Source of the DNA: 4572-13 sp964594065
GTDB lineage: Bacteria > Planctomycetota > Phycisphaerae > Sedimentisphaerales > Anaerohalosphaeraceae
Assembly: GCA_964594065.1 (NCBI GenBank)
Contig: CAZQKX010000008.1
Location: forward strand, 1-64,000
Length of the DNA: 64,000 nt
Direction: 5' to 3'
The translations under genes and the position numbers were made by a program. The notes beneath the pieces are model-generated. The model saw nothing but the letters and a program-made list of their open reading frames with translations, did not search any database and was not told the origin of the DNA. Positions within the stretch are counted from its first letter, which is position 1. Each line of letters begins with the position of its first letter. This document shows, one piece after another, positions 56,608-64,000 of the stretch.

Positions 56608-59082
56608 ATGGTCAGTCATAGTACAAATCATAAACGTGTTTTAATTGTTGGTGGTGTCGCTGGTGGCGCATCAGCGGCGGCCAGGCTTCGGAGACTCGAT
56701 GAAGAGATACAAGTTGTGATGTTCGAGAGGGGATCTTACATTTCATTTGCGAATTGCGGCTTGCCGTATCATATCGGCAACGTGATCAAGGACCGAGACC
56801 GTCTGCTGGTTCAAACGCCGGAAAAAATGAACAGACGATTTGAGATCGACGTCCGTATTCAGTCAGAAGTCCTCTCGATCGACCGCGACAAAAAACAGGT
56901 TCTTGTTCGTGACCTTCAAACAAATAAGGAATACAGCGAATCATATGATGCATTGGTCCTCAGTCCCGGCGCAGAACCGGTATGTCCGCCCATTCCGGGG
57001 GCAGATATAGAACAGGTTTACACGCTGCGCAACATTCCGGACATGGATGTTATCAAAAAGCATGTTGACGAGAACAATGCCGGCCATGTCGTTATTGTCG
57101 GCGGCGGCTACATTGGCATTGAAATGGCTGAGGCCCTGATCGAACGCGGGCTAGAAGTTTCACTCGTGGAACTTCAACCGCAAGTCATGGGGACTGTTGA
57201 TCCTGAGATGACTACGCCGCTGCATCAGGAATTGATGATCAATGGTGTCGATTTGCAGTTAAATAACAGTATCACAGAGATCGAAGCATCCGAGCCCGGG
57301 CTGACAGTGCATTTGAGCAATGGCCAGGCCCTTGGAACGGATATGGTTATCATGGCCATCGGCGTTCGTCCGGAAACAAACTTGGCTTCTGAGGCAGGAC
57401 TCGAAATTGGTTCACGCGGCGGGATCAAAGTCAATGAACACATGCAGACTAGTGATCCGCATATTTATGCAGTTGGAGATGCTGTTGAAGTAATCGATTT
57501 TGTGGGTGGCTTTGAGACGCTGATCCCGCTTGCCGGTCCGGCCAATCGACAGGGACGCATCGCTGCCGACAATATTTGCGGAAAAAAAAGTGTATACCGC
57601 AAAACACAGGGCACGGCGATCTGCAAAGTTTTTAATTTAGCAGTAGCGACCACCGGCATGAATGAAAAGAACCTCGAACGTGCCGAGATTAGTTATGAAA
57701 AGGTTTATGTGCATCCTGCTAACCACGCCGGATATTATCCCGGGGCCACCCAGATTACTCTCAAGCTGTTATTCGATCCCAAAGACGGCAGAATTCTCGG
57801 CGCACAGGCTGTGGGTGCAAGCGGTGTTGACAAACGCATCGATGTGATTGCCGTTGCCATGCGTGCCGGATTGACCGTCAACGATTTGCAGGATTTGGAA
57901 TTGTGTTACGCGCCGCCGTTCGGTTCAGCCAAAGATCCCGTCAACTATGCCGGGTTTGTTGCCTCCAATATTCTTTCCGGTGACATGCCCATTTGCCACT
58001 GGCAGGAAATGGATGCCCCGACGGATGATCAGATACTGCTGGATGTTCGCACGCATGACGAAGTGCAGACCGGCACCATTGCCGGGGCTGTCAATATTCC
58101 ATTAGACGACCTTCGAGATCGTTTAAGTGAGTTGCCAAAAGATAAAGAATTATTGGTTTTTTGCCAGGTGGGTCTGCGGGGGTATCTGGCCTGCCGTATT
58201 CTGATACAGAACGGTTTTAAATGCAAAAACCTAACCGGGGGTTATAAAACGTATCGTGCCGCAGAAGGAATCAGCACAATAGAAGACTCGCCGAGGAAAG
58301 AAATGAAAAATGACACTGGACAAGTTGAAGAAGCAGGCAATAAAAAACAGGCGCAAATCGTCAATACAATTGATGCGTGCGGTCTTCAGTGTCCGGGACC
58401 GGTTTTGCGGCTCAAAGAAGCCGTTGATGCTGTTCGGCCCGGTCAGGCCGTACGCATCATAACAACAGATGCCGGTTTTGCCAAAGATGTGCAGGGTTGG
58501 TGTGACAGCACTGGAAATCAGCTTATCGATCTCACATCCGAAGGGGGACAATATCAAGCTACAATTATCAAAGGCAGCGCGGCCCCGACTGTTTCGCATC
58601 ACGGTATTTCCTCAAAAAAGAAAACGATAGTCGTGTTCAGCGGTGATTTCGACAAGGCGATGGCCGCGTTTATTATCGCCAACGGTGCCGCGGCGATGGG
58701 CAGCAAAGTAACACTGTTCTTTACGTTCTGGGGTCTGAACTTACTTCGTCGTCCCGAATCAATTCCGGTCAAAAAGAATTTCATTGAGACAATGTTCGGT
58801 TTTATGATGCCGCGCGGTGCCGAAAAAACAAGCCTGTCCAAAATGAACATGGCCGGGATGGGAACCAGGATGATCAAGGGTATCATGAAAAAGAAAAACG
58901 TTTCATCGCTTTCAGAATTGATCGGCAAAGCCAAAGACAATGGCGTCAATCTCGTTGCCTGTGCCATGAGCATGGACCTGATGGGCATCAAAAAAGAAGA
59001 GCTCATCGACGGTGTCGAAGAAGGCGGTGTTGCGATGTATCTGAACCAGGCCGAATCTGCCGGTGTTAACTTGTTTATTTAA
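56608..59082 (+). CDS. CoA-disulfide reductase-rhodanese-TusA-DsrE fusion protein
   Basis: The 824-residue protein joins four sulfur-handling units. Residues 1-450 are a flavin disulfide reductase of the CoA-disulfide/NADH-dependent persulfide reductase type: G-G-V-A-G-G (15-20) and the single active Cys in F-A-N-C50-G-L-P. Residues 460-560 are a rhodanese with C519 in F-C-Q-V-G-L-R-G-Y. Residues 583-655 are a TusA domain with C591 and C595 in C-G-L-Q-C-P-G-P. Residues 668-824 are a DsrE2-like domain with C785. Together they could pass persulfide sulfur between sites and reduce it with NAD(P)H. ATG 56608 follows AGAGG. The upstream regulator is probably its control. Such fusions are known in anaerobes. 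Confidence 0.93.
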   Translation: MVSHSTNHKRVLIVGGVAGGASAAARLRRLDEEIQVVMFERGSYISFANCGLPYHIGNVIKDRDRLLVQTPEKMNRRFEIDVRIQSEVLSIDRDKKQVLVRDLQTNKEYSESYDALVLSPGAEPVCPPIPGADIEQVYTLRNIPDMDVIKKHVDENNAGHVVIVGGGYIGIEMAEALIERGLEVSLVELQPQVMGTVDPEMTTPLHQELMINGVDLQLNNSITEIEASEPGLTVHLSNGQALGTDMVIMAIGVRPETNLASEAGLEIGSRGGIKVNEHMQTSDPHIYAVGDAVEVIDFVGGFETLIPLAGPANRQGRIAADNICGKKSVYRKTQGTAICKVFNLAVATTGMNEKNLERAEISYEKVYVHPANHAGYYPGATQITLKLLFDPKDGRILGAQAVGASGVDKRIDVIAVAMRAGLTVNDLQDLELCYAPPFGSAKDPVNYAGFVASNILSGDMPICHWQEMDAPTDDQILLDVRTHDEVQTGTIAGAVNIPLDDLRDRLSELPKDKELLVFCQVGLRGYLACRILIQNGFKCKNLTGGYKTYRAAEGISTIEDSPRKEMKNDTGQVEEAGNKKQAQIVNTIDACGLQCPGPVLRLKEAVDAVRPGQAVRIITTDAGFAKDVQGWCDSTGNQLIDLTSEGGQYQATIIKGSAAPTVSHHGISSKKKTIVVFSGDFDKAMAAFIIANGAAAMGSKVTLFFTFWGLNLLRRPESIPVKKNFIETMFGFMMPRGAEKTSLSKMNMAGMGTRMIKGIMKKKNVSSLSELIGKAKDNGVNLVACAMSMDLMGIKKEELIDGVEEGGVAMYLNQAESAGVNLFI

Positions 59083-59108
59083 AACAAAACAAAGTTTTCT
59101 CCCCTCCG

Positions 59109-59140
59109 AAGGGCTCACTTGGCAGTGAGTCCTTTTTTAT
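59109..59140 (+). terminator. Terminator after the sulfurtransferase fusion gene
   Basis: AAGGGCTCACT pairs with AGTGAGTCCTT (one wobble) around TGGC and runs into TTTTTT. Confidence 0.9.
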
Positions 59141-59197
59141 TTGCTTCTTTGTTGTAAAGTGCTATGATGCAGATAACTTTATTGAAAGGAGACGATT

Positions 59198-60673
59198 GTG
59201 AAAAAGTGCCTTTGCATTCTTTTTTGTCTGCATCTTATGACCTGCTTTGTATCAGCCGAAACAGAATCGGACCTTACCCCTTCCGCCAACGAGGGAATTC
59301 TTCAATTACCCGAGGGGATTTCTTTACAGGTGACCGCCCCCGATGGAGTCAAGCGGTCGGTTAAGCCCAAGGACGGCAGGGCAACATTGCCGCAGGGCAA
59401 ATACAAAGTACGCTATTGGGTCTTTCAAAAAAAGGACGCCGAAGGAAAAACATGGAAGCTGAATGGATATGGAGGTTCGTTTAAGAGCTTTGAGATTACC
59501 AAAGATTTTCTTAACTTGGAGATCAAACCCGAACCGATCCAATCTTCATTGGAGGTGCGTTGCCGAAAAGACTATATCTTTTCACAATCCCTCAAGGGCC
59601 CCGGCGGCGAAAGGCTGTATCTTTATTGTGATGGAAAACGCGCCGACCCGCCTCCGGTGATCATCACCAACCAGGACAAAAGCTTCTCGGTTTCCATGAC
59701 CGGGAAATATGGGTGAGGAGGCATCTGTTCGCTCTCGTGGCGAGAGCCGAAAGATGTTCAGGGTCCGTTCTTTGCAACCGTTAAAGTCGACGGCCCGTTT
59801 AAGGTCAACAGCCCGACGATCAATGTTACCGAACTCTGTGAAAAAGAGCGCATTCGTTATGAAGAGCAGCAGCGCAAACAACGGATCAAACAAATCCGCG
59901 AGACGATTCTGCTCGGTGTTTTTATCGCGTTGCTGATTGTTGCCGTCGGTTTTGCCCGCAAGGTGCGCACCAGGTGGCCGTTCGTGACGATCATGCTTTA
60001 CGGGGTGTTTTTTGTGCTGGTCGTAATGCCCGCCTTGTGGGGGCTGTTTACATGGCTTGGGCAAAAAGACGCCGGTTTCCCTGACTGGGAAGAACTTTTG
60101 GGAATATACGAATTCCTTTATAGCGAAATTTATGCATGGCCGTTCTGGCTTGTATTTGCGGGGATGATCCTTTCGCAGATATGCCTGTTGATCATTCCGG
60201 TACGTACGGCACACGAGCGACCCAAACCTCGGCGGGGAATCTGGCTGACCGCCATTGCTGCGGGTTTCCTTTATACCTGTTTACTGTTCGGCGTTATTCT
60301 TTCGCTTGTTTCGGCTATTGTGGGCGATGATTGGCCCGACTGTTCAGGTTGGATTTTATTGACGGCACTGCCGGTTAACTGGCTTCTGTGGATGGTCATA
60401 TTCAGATTATTTGCCCGTGGAATGGACCCAAAGAGTTTTATTCGGCGCATCGTCAAGTGGTTAATGCGCGGGTCTATTCTGGAATTGCTGATCGCCGTAC
60501 CCAGTCACATTATCGTTCGGCATAAGGATGCTTGCTGTGCGCACATGACAACCGCCGCCGGCATCGCTGCCGGGTTGGCGGTGATGTTCTTTGCCTTCGG
60601 TCCGGGCATCTACTATCTGTATATGGAACGGATTAACAGTAAAAAACCGGATATAAAAGTGAATAACAGCTAA
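59198..60673 (+). CDS. Predicted selenocysteine-containing multi-pass membrane protein (in-frame TGA at 59714)
   Basis: Start ATG... GTG-side context GAAAGGAG precedes the GTG-ATG start at 59198. The standard frame ends at TGA 59714-59716 after 172 residues, but the same frame continues to TAA 60673, giving 491 residues with the TGA at position 173. A signal peptide and beta-rich domain (20-172) precede the motif U173-G-G-I-C177-S-L-S-W-R-E-P-K-D. A basic coiled coil (about 215-235) and six membrane helices (about 238-475) follow, with a conserved-looking R-G-S-I-L-E-L-L-I-A-V-P-S-H block and a C-C-A-H pair near the end. The motif matches that in the 7931 lipoprotein around its TGA, and a SECIS-like hairpin follows. 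Read as two genes, the downstream part has no ribosome site and no signal. Function unknown; the topology suggests a periplasmic redox centre tied to a membrane domain. Confidence 0.78.
59714..59747 (+). promoter_or_regulatory. Candidate bacterial SECIS element
   Basis: After TGA 59714-59716, 21 nt lead to the triloop TGG (59738-59740) on a perfect 7-bp stem: GCTCTCG (59731-59737) with CGAGAGC (59741-59747). Loop, loop distance and reading frame equal those at 8996-9030, while four stem pairs differ with full compensation. Confidence 0.78.
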
Positions 60674-60747
60674 TGTTTCCATCAAGAGCAGACGACCTTA
60701 AAGTGTAGATTTTAATAAATATCCGCACTAAAAAGACAGGCAACGCC

Positions 60748-62724
60748 GTGAACTCTAGGGGAAGTATAAAAAGCATTTGGTTGACATTAATTCTAGTCAT
60801 TACAGGGCTTTCGTTATTTGCATCTCCCGCATATGGTACAGTAGATCCATTAACAGAGGAAGATCATTTGTTTGATATGTCCATCGAGGAATTGATGAAT
60901 GTTGAGGTCACCACTGTATCAAAGAAAGAAGACACGTTGCACAAAACACCGGCAGCGATTACAGTTCTCACTGCTGAAGACATTCGACGATCAGGGCATC
61001 AATCGATACCCGAGGTTCTGCGAAGTGTGCCGGGAATTCATGTTGCCAAGATCGACTCGAATAGATGGGCAATAACATCACGCGGTTTTAACAGTTTGTA
61101 TTCTGCAAAATTACTGGTGCTTATCGATGGGCGGTCTGTTTATACCCCTTTGTTTTCTGGTGTTTACTGGGATTTCCAGGATTTAATACTGGAAGATGTT
61201 GAGCGGATAGAAGTCGTTAAAGGACCCGGGGGAACACTGTGGGGAGCAAATGCCGTTAACGGTGTTATCAACATTATCACCAAACAGGCTGCTGATACCC
61301 AGGGAACGCTTGTAACTGTTGGAACAGGAACCGAAGAGAAAGGCTTTTCGAGCCTGAGGCATGGCGGTAAACTCGGCGACAATGCATATTATAGAGTGTA
61401 TGCTAAATACCTCAATCGTGACGAGGCAGTCTATGCTAACGGGGATCATGCGAATGACCGATTCGATGCATTAAGAGAAGGTTTTCGCATTGACTGGAAC
61501 ATATCAGAGCAGGATAATATAACTCTGCAGGGCGATGTTTATGACGGTCATTCCGCAAAAAGAGTCCGGTTGACATCTCCCGGTGTCAATTTTCAGATGA
61601 ATGATAATGTTGATGGCAGAGGATTAAATGTATTAACGCGATGGACTCGAACATACTCTGACAGTTCAGACATGTCACTTCAATTCTACTATGATCGAAC
61701 AGAACGACATGCTGTTAGTCTGGATGAATCAAGAGACACATTTGACATTGATTTTCATCACCGTTTCCAGTTGGTAGATGGTCATAATTTAATCTGGGGT
61801 CTCGGGTATCGTCATAGCGGTGACAATATTGATAATACCTATACCCTCACTTTTAATCCATCCAGTTTTAATGAAGAATTATTTACCGGGTTTATTCAGG
61901 ATGAGATTGTGGTTGTTGGAGACCTATTGAAGTTTATTGTTGGAACAAAAATTGTAAAGAATGATTACACGGGTTATGAATTTCAGCCATCGGCGCGATT
62001 ACTGTGGACACCAAATAAAAAAAATACTGCCTGGGCGTCATTTACACGTGCGGTCTCAACGCCTTCCCGTTCTTTTGTGCACATGACAAATCGATTTAAT
62101 GCGGTTCCGCCGATGCAGTTTTCCGGAAGCAATCACCTGAAATCCCAGGAAGTGAAAGCCTACGAATTGGGATACCGTCTGAAACCTAAAGAGAACTTGT
62201 TCTTTGATTTTTCTTTCTTTTATAATGAGTATGACCATTTGTATGCCACAGAAAACAATCCAACCGTGTTTAGTAGGATTCATGATAATAAGATGTATGG
62301 CGAAACATATGGTACTGAAATAACTTCCCATTGGTACGTTAATGAAAACTGGAGACTGACGGGGGGATACAGTTTCATAAAAATGCAAATGCGCACACAG
62401 AACTCGAGTACAAATACCGCTAGGGCATCAAGAAAAGAAAAAGAAACTCCACAAAATAAGTTTCAGGTCACATCACAGTTGAATCTTCAGGAAAATCTTG
62501 AATTAAATACGATGCTTTATTATTGTGACAGTGTTCCTTACTATGATGTTCCGTCTTATATACGGTTCGATATGGGATTGACTTGGCATATTAGCAGAAA
62601 TATGACTTTTTCACTTATAGGACAAAATCTACTTGACCGAGCCCATCCTGAATTTGGGGATGGTGGCATCATTGCCACAGAAGTACAACGCGCGATTCTT
62701 GGGAAGTTTGTCTATAACTTCTGA
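60748..62724 (+). CDS. TonB-dependent outer-membrane receptor
   Basis: The 658-residue protein begins with GTG 60748 and a signal peptide (cut near A-Y-G, about 30). A plug domain (about 50-170) has the TonB-box-like segment M-N-V-E-V-T-T-V-S and plug blocks I-R-R-S-G-H, V-P-G-I-H-V, V-L-I-D-G-R-S-V-Y and V-E-R-I-E-V-V-K-G-P-G-G-T-L-W-G-A-N-A-V-N-G-V-I-N-I. The rest forms a 22-strand barrel ending in a terminal Phe. Such receptors import siderophores, cobalamin or oligosaccharides; the ligand is not evident. It confirms a diderm envelope. 74 nt after the predicted selenoprotein gene. Confidence 0.93.
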   Translation: MNSRGSIKSIWLTLILVITGLSLFASPAYGTVDPLTEEDHLFDMSIEELMNVEVTTVSKKEDTLHKTPAAITVLTAEDIRRSGHQSIPEVLRSVPGIHVAKIDSNRWAITSRGFNSLYSAKLLVLIDGRSVYTPLFSGVYWDFQDLILEDVERIEVVKGPGGTLWGANAVNGVINIITKQAADTQGTLVTVGTGTEEKGFSSLRHGGKLGDNAYYRVYAKYLNRDEAVYANGDHANDRFDALREGFRIDWNISEQDNITLQGDVYDGHSAKRVRLTSPGVNFQMNDNVDGRGLNVLTRWTRTYSDSSDMSLQFYYDRTERHAVSLDESRDTFDIDFHHRFQLVDGHNLIWGLGYRHSGDNIDNTYTLTFNPSSFNEELFTGFIQDEIVVVGDLLKFIVGTKIVKNDYTGYEFQPSARLLWTPNKKNTAWASFTRAVSTPSRSFVHMTNRFNAVPPMQFSGSNHLKSQEVKAYELGYRLKPKENLFFDFSFFYNEYDHLYATENNPTVFSRIHDNKMYGETYGTEITSHWYVNENWRLTGGYSFIKMQMRTQNSSTNTARASRKEKETPQNKFQVTSQLNLQENLELNTMLYYCDSVPYYDVPSYIRFDMGLTWHISRNMTFSLIGQNLLDRAHPEFGDGGIIATEVQRAILGKFVYNF

Positions 62725-62844
62725 CGGTATGGTGTCTAAACCATCCCCATAGCTTTATTGGGTCATTCTCATACAAATGATGCATAGACCTTACAATCTC
62801 CACAAACACATATAGCTCATCTAAGCCGCAACGGCAATATCCTT

Positions 62845-62872
62845 TTGACAGTTACGCTAAATATGATATCAT
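62845..62872 (+). promoter_or_regulatory. Promoter of the FmdB-type gene
   Basis: TTGACA (62845-62850) and TATCAT (62867-62872) are 16 bp apart, 41 nt ahead of the start codon. Confidence 0.65.
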
Positions 62873-62913
62873 GCTCGGCATATTGTCAATCGAGTTAATG
62901 TACAGGAACAGGT

Positions 62914-63132
62914 ATGCCGATTTTTGAGTATAAATGCCTCGAATGCGGGTTTGTTAATGAAGTGCTGGTCAAGTCTGCTGACAGCAAGGCCCCGGCCTGT
63001 CCTCAGTGTGGCGATAAAAGATGTGAAAAGCAGTTTTCCAGTTTTGCCGCCGTGGTAAAAGAGCCCGTAGCCCCGCCCTCCAAGTGCCAAACCTGCCCCG
63101 GTGCCGGCGGATGCCCTAATTTTAACGGATAA
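62914..63132 (+). CDS. FmdB/CxxC zinc-ribbon family protein
   Basis: The 72-residue protein has the FmdB start M-P-I-F-E-Y-K-C-L-E-C-G and a second pair C-P-Q-C-G, giving a four-Cys zinc ribbon. A tail with C-Q-T-C-P-G-A-G-G-C follows. The family was linked to regulation of formamidase in a methylotroph but its general role is unknown; many members act as small zinc-binding proteins. The mechanosensitive channel gene follows 22 nt downstream and may be co-transcribed. Confidence 0.9.
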   Translation: MPIFEYKCLECGFVNEVLVKSADSKAPACPQCGDKRCEKQFSSFAAVVKEPVAPPSKCQTCPGAGGCPNFNG

Positions 63133-63154
63133 AAGCCCTATTAAGGAGATTGTA

Positions 63155-64000
63155 TGGGAGCCTTAGTTGAATGGTTTGAAGGATTGTCACTGCCGCAGAC
63201 TTTAAAGGAAGTGATTTTGCTGGTGCTTGTTCTTTTTCTGGCGTTGATTGCCAATTATATTACGAAGAAGATCATCCTGCGACTGGTGAAGCGCCTGGCC
63301 GGAAGGACACGTACCGAATGGGATGACATTCTCATAAAGCGGGGCGTTTTTACACTATTGTCACATCTGGTGCCCGCCATTATTATTTACTATCTGGCCC
63401 CCACTGGTTTGGTTAATATGAAGCTTGGGGCGATCATCTATATGATTGTTGTTGGCCTGATGGTTATTAATGCGTTCCTTAACAGCGTGGTTGATATCTA
63501 TCGCACGTTTGAGTTGGCCCGCCGAATACCCATTCGCGGATTTATGCAGGTGGTTAAGATCATCGCGCTTATCACCGCCGGTATTATTATTCTTGGTCTG
63601 ATTACCGAAAAAGATCCCACCAATATTCTGGCCGGACTGGGTGCGATGACAGCGGTACTGATACTGGTTTTCAAGGACGCGATTCTGGGCTTTGTGGCGG
63701 GGATTCAGCTTTCGGCCAATAATATGGTGCACATGGGCGACTGGATCGAAATGCCTAAGTACGGCGCTGACGGCGATGTGATCGATATCTCGCTGACGAC
63801 TGTCAAGGTGCAGAACTGGGACAAGACCATCTCGACGATTCCGGCTTATGCCCTGATCAGCGATTCGTTCAAGAATTGGCGGGGGATGAGCGAGTCCGGC
63901 GGGCGGCGAATCAAACGGCCGCTGAACATCGACATGAACACCATTCGATTTTGTGATGAGGCAATGCTTCAAAGATTCCGCCGATTCCAGCACATTTCAG
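63155..64000 (+). CDS. MscS-family mechanosensitive channel (3' end beyond window)
   Basis: AAGGAGA precedes ATG 63155, and the frame is open to the window edge (282 residues so far). Four hydrophobic helices (about 15-40, 70-90, 92-112, 130-150) precede the pore-lining TM3 region (A-G-L-G-A-M-T-A-V-L-I-L-V-F-K-D-A-I-L-G-F-V-A-G) and the start of the beta domain (M-G-D-W-I-E-M-P, T-V-K-V-Q-N-W-D-K-T-I-S-T-I-P). The pattern is closest to YbdG-type MscS proteins, which respond weakly to hypo-osmotic stress. Location: inner membrane. Confidence 0.92.

Noticed and set aside
8996..59716. TGA reassigned to Trp genome-wide
   Set aside because: TGA is a normal stop elsewhere, for example for addB at 14832-14830 and the dockerin gene at 29821, and TGG is used for Trp right beside both TGA codons.
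59930..60673. The downstream half of the 59198 gene as a separate gene
   Set aside because: It has no ribosome site at its first ATG, which falls inside a membrane helix, and it is in the same frame as the upstream half with a shared motif at the join.
1..64000. CRISPR arrays, rRNA genes, insertion sequences and prophage genes
   Set aside because: I saw no regularly spaced repeats, rRNA sequence, transposase or phage structural gene on either strand.

Overview
The window reads as chromosome of an anaerobic, polysaccharide-degrading planctomycete, most likely class Phycisphaerae (Sedimentisphaerales-like). This is inferred from gene content, not from a marker search: an oversized SecA, prepilin-type proteins with an A-FTL[IM]E cleavage site, ECF sigma factor plus FecR/LamG pairs, dockerin-like EF-hand tails ending in E-[WM]-L type helices, a PEP-CTERM protein, DUF1080 and Tat-exported Gfo/Idh/MocA proteins, rubrerythrin and a group 3b NiFe hydrogenase.

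Layout. 0-7.7 kb: a partial gene, murA, a CPBP protease with an internal duplication, two tandem prepilin-like genes, secA and efp. 7.9-9.6 kb: a lipoprotein gene interrupted by an in-frame TGA, then a rubrerythrin-like gene. 9.6-18.3 kb: a five-gene minus-strand operon, addB - membrane protein - lipoprotein - addA - CPBP protein. 18.4-28.5 kb: mixed housekeeping and envelope genes (GH130, DsbD, DUF481 outer-membrane protein, cyclophilin-like protein, ZupT, GreA, retropepsin-PDZ protein, carboxynorspermidine dehydrogenase). 28.7-32.5 kb: an operon of ECF sigma factor, membrane-anchored dockerin protein, secreted cohesin-like protein and VIT/VWA lipoprotein. 32.5-35.6 kb: a flavodoxin-like reductase, a secreted FAD oxidoreductase and a nitroreductase. 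35.8-44.1 kb: an AT-rich island bounded by an intact tRNA-Val(UAC) and a 43-nt direct repeat of its 3' part, carrying a second ECF sigma/FecR-LamG pair, two secreted EF-hand proteins (one a glycoside hydrolase) and a PEP-CTERM protein. 44.2-47.7 kb: a double-DUF1080 lipoprotein and a Tat-exported oxidoreductase. 47.9-54.9 kb: a hydrogenase locus (maturation protease, PAS-PAS-LuxR regulator, four subunits, rex) with a Rex operator just downstream of a good promoter. 55-64 kb: an EEP-family phosphatase, an ArsR regulator with a 20-bp palindromic operator, a four-domain sulfurtransferase fusion, a second TGA-interrupted gene (membrane protein), a TonB receptor, an FmdB-type zinc ribbon and a partial MscS channel.

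Most notable: two unrelated-length proteins, 50 kb apart, are each interrupted by one in-frame TGA at the same place in a shared motif, G-(TGA)-[AG]-G-x-C-x-x-[ST]-W-R-x-P-x-D. Each TGA is followed, with exactly 21 intervening nucleotides, by a TGG triloop capping a perfect 7- or 8-bp stem, and four stem pairs differ between the two copies with full compensation. That is the layout of a bacterial SECIS element. I therefore predict a family of envelope selenoproteins with a U-x-x-x-C motif that ordinary gene callers truncate. TGA is used as a normal stop elsewhere in the window, so a reassigned genetic code is unlikely. No selenocysteine machinery gene lies in the window, so the prediction depends on the rest of the genome.
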